From: Candidatus Brocadiia bacterium
GTDB lineage: Bacteria > Planctomycetota > MHYJ01 > JACQXL01
Length of the DNA stretch: 6,457 nucleotides
Direction: 5' to 3'
Assembly: GCA_020062035.1 (NCBI GenBank)
Contig: JAGUXD010000170.1
Span: forward strand, 1-6,457
Both the position numbers and the translations under genes were made by a program. The stretch's first letter is position 1. Every line of letters begins with the position of its first letter. The notes beneath the pieces are model-generated. The model did no database searches. It was not told the origin of the DNA and worked only from the letters and a program-made list of their open reading frames with translations. This document shows, piece after piece, positions 4,096 through 6,457 of this stretch.

Positions 4096-5216
4096 CAGAA
4101 AACCATCTATTATCACTTAGAGGAATAAAGTATTCCCGATTATTTCGGGGCGGACAATCGCATTTTGAGTTGGATATTCCTTGTTTAGACATCAGAGAAG
4201 GCGAGATATTAGGCATCATCGGACCAAATGGCGCGGGTAAAAGCACCCTGCTTCGGATTCTCGGCTTCCTGCAAAAACCAAAGCAGGGCGAACTCTTCTT
4301 CAGAAATACTCTCGCACCCTACCGCGAACGTTATCTGATGCGCAGGAAAATTACCCTTGTCTTTAGTGAACACATAATTTATAACACATCTGTAAAAGAG
4401 AATATCGCTCTCGGTTTAAGATTTAGAGGTGAAAGCAACCAAAACATCAAGGCAAAACTTCACAAGTATTTAGAATATTTTGGACTGCTCAATCTCGCAG
4501 AGAAAAAGGCGACTCTATTGTCAAACGGTGAGAAAAGACGGCTCTCTTTAGCCCGTGCCTTTATTATTGAACCAGACTTGCTCCTTTTAGATGAGCCGTT
4601 TAGTGCCTTAGACGAACCAACTAAGACTGCACTCCTACAAGACCTCCATCAGACACTGTCAGACAAACACATCACCACTGTCTTAGTAAGCCAGAGCCGT
4701 CAAGAAATTATCTCTATCTGTCATCGTGTCGCAGTGATGCTTGACGGCAAAATCAGGCAACTCGGAACAACTGAAGAAGTATTTAACCAGCCGATTTCTC
4801 AAGAGGTTGCCGATTTTGTCGGAATGGAAACCATTCTGCAAGGCACGGTCATAGACCGAACCAGTATTAAACTTACCAGCGGAAATATTATCCAGTCATC
4901 CAGTGTCTATCCTGAAGGCACTAAAGTGATTGTCGGTATTCGTCCTGAAGAAGTGCTTCTGATGAAAGGTGGAGTTGGAGGAAGTTCACTCAGCGCCCGT
5001 AATCGTCTCCCTGGTAGGGTCAGGCGGATTATTCCACTCGGCTATCAGTATAAAATATTACTTGACTGTCAACAATCTGATGCTCAAAGTCCCTTTCCGA
5101 TTACCAGCATCATCACAAAAATGGCGTTAGATGAACTCGCTCTTACAGAAAACTCTGAATGCCTTGTCTTATTCAAGGCAAATGCCGTACATATAATTAG
5201 TGTTCATTCGTGTTAA
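4092..5216 (+). CDS. tupC: Tungstate-type ABC transporter ATP-binding protein with TOBE domain
   Basis: A 374-residue protein. ATPase domain, about 6-245: Walker A GPNGAGKST (44-52), signature LSNGE (143-147, in place of LSGGE/Q), Walker B LLLLDE (163-168), D-loop SALD (171-174). The C-terminus (about 246-374) is a TOBE/MOP-type oxyanion regulatory domain, with GIRPEEVLLM and SARNRLPGRVRRIIPLG as in ModC-like proteins; it may sense tungstate and shut the pump. Two residues are abnormal. The Q-loop, normally VFQ, is VFS (Ser92, codon AGT 4365-4367). The H-switch, normally VTHD, is VSQS (Gln201, codon CAG 4692-4694). Walker B Glu168 is kept, so slow or altered ATP hydrolysis is possible, not certain loss. 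The frame is intact, so it does not look like a decaying gene. The last codons come from a repeat at 5200-5229. The start overlaps the tupB stop as ATGA. Confidence 0.9.
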   Translation: MTENHLLSLRGIKYSRLFRGGQSHFELDIPCLDIREGEILGIIGPNGAGKSTLLRILGFLQKPKQGELFFRNTLAPYRERYLMRRKITLVFSEHIIYNTSVKENIALGLRFRGESNQNIKAKLHKYLEYFGLLNLAEKKATLLSNGEKRRLSLARAFIIEPDLLLLDEPFSALDEPTKTALLQDLHQTLSDKHITTVLVSQSRQEIISICHRVAVMLDGKIRQLGTTEEVFNQPISQEVADFVGMETILQGTVIDRTSIKLTSGNIIQSSSVYPEGTKVIVGIRPEEVLLMKGGVGGSSLSARNRLPGRVRRIIPLGYQYKILLDCQQSDAQSPFPITSIITKMALDELALTENSECLVLFKANAVHIISVHSC

Positions 5217-5229
5217 TTCGTGGCTAAAA
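5200..5229 (+). repeat. 10-bp tandem repeat spanning the tupC stop and the radical SAM start
   Basis: Units GTGTTCATTC (5200-5209), GTGTTAATTC (5210-5219), then a divergent GTGGCTAAAA (5220-5229). The sequence supplies the last codons and the TAA of tupC (5214-5216) and the GTG proposed to start the next gene (5220-5222). It resembles 'ATTCGTGTTAATTCGTGGC'-type repeats that I recall as common between genes in environmental bacteria. Confidence 0.65.
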
Positions 5230-6119
5230 TTATGCTATTTTATTCCTTCAAGGACTATCTCAAGGACAAATTTCCGGGTCAGCGGGTCTATAAAATCGCG
5301 CTTGATGCCGGACTCTCCTGTCCACACAGGACTGCAGATACCCGCCTCGGCGGCTGTATCTATTGTGAAAACCGCTCTTTCAGTCCGTATGCCCGTATCT
5401 CGCCACTGCCTCCTATCAAAGACCAGATACAACACGCAATGAACTTTTACAGAAAGCGATATAAAGCAGATAAATTTATCATCTATTTCCAGGCATACAC
5501 CAACACATTCGCACCGGTTGATAAACTCAAATCGCTCTATGATGAGGCACTGGCATATCCGGATATTGTCGGGCTTACTATTGGCACCAGACCTGATTGC
5601 GTCCCTGATAATGTCCTTGACCTGATTACTGAATACACTAAAAAATACCTGGTCTGGCTGGAATTGGGCTTACAATCTGCACACAACAGAACATTGGAAC
5701 TCATCAATCGGGGGCATACCTATCAGACCTTTGAAGATGCGGTCAAACGAACCAGAGGCAGAAATATCTCTATTGCCACTCATCTTATCCTTGGCCTCCC
5801 GGGTGAGACCCATCAGGATATGTTTGAATCAGTAAGAAAAGTAGTTGCACTTGGTATAGACGGAATAAAATTCCATCATCTCTATATCGCAAAAAACTCC
5901 AGATTAGCAGAATTGTATGAACAGGGTAAGGTAAAAACCCTTTCATTACAGGACTACATCCCCCTAATCTGTGATGTGATAGAACTTTTACCCAAGGATA
6001 TGGTCGTAATCAGGATAGTCGGGGAATTAAGAGGCGAGTATCTGATAGCCCCGAAATGGGGCGTGAACAAAAATCAGGTAATGCAGATGATAGGACAAGA
6101 ATTAAGCCGTCGGCAGTGA
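5220..6119 (+). CDS. Radical SAM protein, TIGR01212 (YhcC/YtqA) family
   Basis: A 299-residue protein, normal family length. The iron-sulfur cluster cysteines are C34, C46 and C49, in LSCPHRTADTRLGGCIYC, the family's C-x11-C-x2-C spacing rather than the standard CxxxCxxC. Other family marks are IGTRPDCVPD (121-130), LELGLQSAHNRTLELINRGH (147-166), THLILGLPGET (about 182-192), IKFHHLYIAKNSRLAELY, and the C-terminal WGVNKNQVMQMIG. The protein is expected to bind a [4Fe-4S] cluster and make a 5'-deoxyadenosyl radical. B. subtilis YtqA has been linked, as MnmL, to a step in wobble-uridine (mnm5U) tRNA modification; transferring that role here is inference. GTG 5220 has no ribosome binding site and lies in a repeat; ATG 5232 (residue 5) would also leave a complete domain. 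It follows tupC by three bases but has no known tungstate link. Confidence 0.9.
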   Translation: MAKIMLFYSFKDYLKDKFPGQRVYKIALDAGLSCPHRTADTRLGGCIYCENRSFSPYARISPLPPIKDQIQHAMNFYRKRYKADKFIIYFQAYTNTFAPVDKLKSLYDEALAYPDIVGLTIGTRPDCVPDNVLDLITEYTKKYLVWLELGLQSAHNRTLELINRGHTYQTFEDAVKRTRGRNISIATHLILGLPGETHQDMFESVRKVVALGIDGIKFHHLYIAKNSRLAELYEQGKVKTLSLQDYIPLICDVIELLPKDMVVIRIVGELRGEYLIAPKWGVNKNQVMQMIGQELSRRQ

Positions 6120-6138
6120 GCATTAACCCAGCACACCA

Positions 6139-6160
6139 ATCACCGCAGAGACACAGAACA
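6139..6160 (+). repeat. Dispersed repeat, copy 3 (ATCACCGCAGAGACACAG type)
   Basis: Plus-strand ATCACCGCAGAGACACAG followed by AACA. It matches the minus-strand copy at 488-518 closely (ATCACC-C-AGACACA-AGAACA) and the arm at 338-354. It begins 20 bases after the radical SAM stop, so the same element lies on both sides of the rightward gene cluster in inverted orientation. Confidence 0.6.
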
Positions 6161-6270
6161 TGCACTTAAATAAGGGTCAGCTGAAAAATCTTGTGGATTG
6201 GATTAGGCAAAAGGTCAAAGACCAATGGGAAGCAACACGGATTTATGAGAGTTTAGCGCTGGCTTCTTAA
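6160..6270 (+). CDS. Doubtful 36-residue reading frame, unrecognised
   Basis: ATG 6160 to TAA 6268-6270 gives a 36-residue chain with segments LKNLVDWIRQKVKDQW and ATRIYESLALAS, which read as one charged, Trp-containing amphipathic helix, more protein-like than random sequence. Against it, the ATG is formed by the end of a dispersed repeat, there is no ribosome binding site, and the frame is open further upstream to a stop at 6124. It may be the remnant of a longer gene. I do not recognise it. Confidence 0.22.
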   Translation: MHLNKGQLKNLVDWIRQKVKDQWEATRIYESLALAS

Positions 6271-6309
6271 AACTATTTTCGCAAGAGTTCAGTTATTAAA
6301 CGAATAGAC

Positions 6310-6346
6310 TTTTTCAGTATGCCCTAATTATGGGCCTTCTGAAAAA
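6310..6346. repeat. Interrupted inverted repeat TTTTTCAG..GCCC / GGGC..CTGAAAAA
   Basis: Outer arms TTTTTCAG (6310-6317) and CTGAAAAA (6339-6346) and inner arms GCCC (6321-6324) and GGGC (6332-6335) are separated by three-base internal loops, with TAATTAT at the tip. It has no T-run on either side, so it is not a classical terminator, but it is the only strong hairpin shortly after the operon and could still end or protect the transcript. Confidence 0.45.
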
Positions 6347-6357
6347 TGATTTTATCA

Positions 6358-6414
6358 GGCTGTCTAAAAAGTTACAAATATCTTACTATGACAGCCGAAA
6401 AATAGTCAAGATAT
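6358..6414. repeat. Overlapping inverted repeats with pseudoknot-like geometry
   Basis: Hairpin B pairs ATATCTTACTAT (6378-6389) with ATAGTCAAGATAT (6402-6414): 12 pairs with one bulged C and a 12-base loop. The loop contains GACAGCC (6390-6396), which is the exact complement of GGCTGTC upstream (6358-6364). Loop pairing with the upstream strand would give either an alternative hairpin or a pseudoknot-type fold. The AGGCTGTCTAAAAAGTT stretch also resembles the ends of some insertion sequences, but no transposase is in the window. Confidence 0.4.
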
Positions 6415-6457
6415 CTGAAGGAACCATCTTTATACCCAAATTATATCTCTTCACCTC

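Larger units (their letters stand above)
6120..6457. other. 338-base region after the operon with repeats and no firm gene
   Basis: No canonical terminator follows the radical SAM stop: no GC-rich hairpin with a T-run is visible. The region holds a dispersed repeat copy (6139-6160), a doubtful 36-codon frame (6160-6270), an inverted repeat at 6310-6346 and overlapping inverted repeats at 6358-6414. Two short frames run off the right edge. One is plus strand from ATG 6330 (MGLLKNDFIRLSKKLQ...). The other is minus strand, ending at TAG 6386-6388 (EVKRYNLGIKMVPSDILTIF...). They overlap, so at most one is real, and I recognise neither. Confidence 0.55.

Noticed and set aside
4049..4246. Leftward 65-codon frame
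   Set aside because: It is antisense to the tupB end and the tupC Walker A region.
5200..5442. Rightward 80-codon and leftward 66-codon frames over the start of the radical SAM gene
   Set aside because: The radical SAM frame in this stretch carries the conserved cluster cysteines; the other frames are shadows of it.
1..6457. CRISPR array, tRNA, rRNA or complete insertion sequence
   Set aside because: No regularly spaced direct repeats of 24-40 bases, no tRNA cloverleaf or rRNA sequence, and no transposase or recombinase frame were seen on either strand.

Overview
The window looks like a chromosomal piece of an uncultured, probably anaerobic bacterium. GC content is moderate to low, start and stop use is ordinary, and genes are tightly packed. 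The only metabolic clue is a tungstate importer, a metal used mostly by anaerobes for aldehyde:ferredoxin oxidoreductases and some formate dehydrogenases. The PHP-domain protein and the repeat-rich intergenic DNA remind me of Omnitrophota/Planctomycetota-type genomes, but that is an impression and not a placement.

Layout. A secreted fibronectin-type-III protein is cut by the left edge and is read leftwards from position 260. Positions 261-830 hold no credible gene. They contain dispersed GC-rich and CCGCAGAGACGCA-type repeats, then an AT-rich divergent control region. That region carries two near-consensus leftward promoters inside a duplicated block, an inverted repeat over one predicted start site, and one rightward extended -10 promoter ahead of rplU.

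From 831 to 6119 six genes run rightwards with gaps of 30 bases or fewer and no visible terminator: rplU (ribosomal protein L21), a membrane-anchored or exported PHP-domain protein, tupA, tupB and tupC (binding protein, permease and ATPase of a tungstate-type ABC importer), and a TIGR01212/YhcC-YtqA family radical SAM protein. rpmA, the usual rplU partner, is absent here. The cluster is probably read largely from the rplU promoter. TupA would capture the oxyanion outside the membrane, TupB would form the channel, and TupC would power and gate it. The PHP and radical SAM genes have no obvious link to tungstate. Positions 6120-6457 contain another dispersed repeat, inverted repeats and only doubtful short reading frames.

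No mobile element, CRISPR array or RNA gene is recognisable, and I do not see a clear new defence or metabolic system. The best leads are: an importer ATPase whose Q-loop Gln and H-switch His are both replaced; an in-frame 36-nt palindromic insertion in the PHP gene with a 5-nt flanking duplication; a 7-nt tandem repeat in the tupA signal sequence; and a dispersed-type repeat that supplies the end of tupC and the start of the radical SAM gene.
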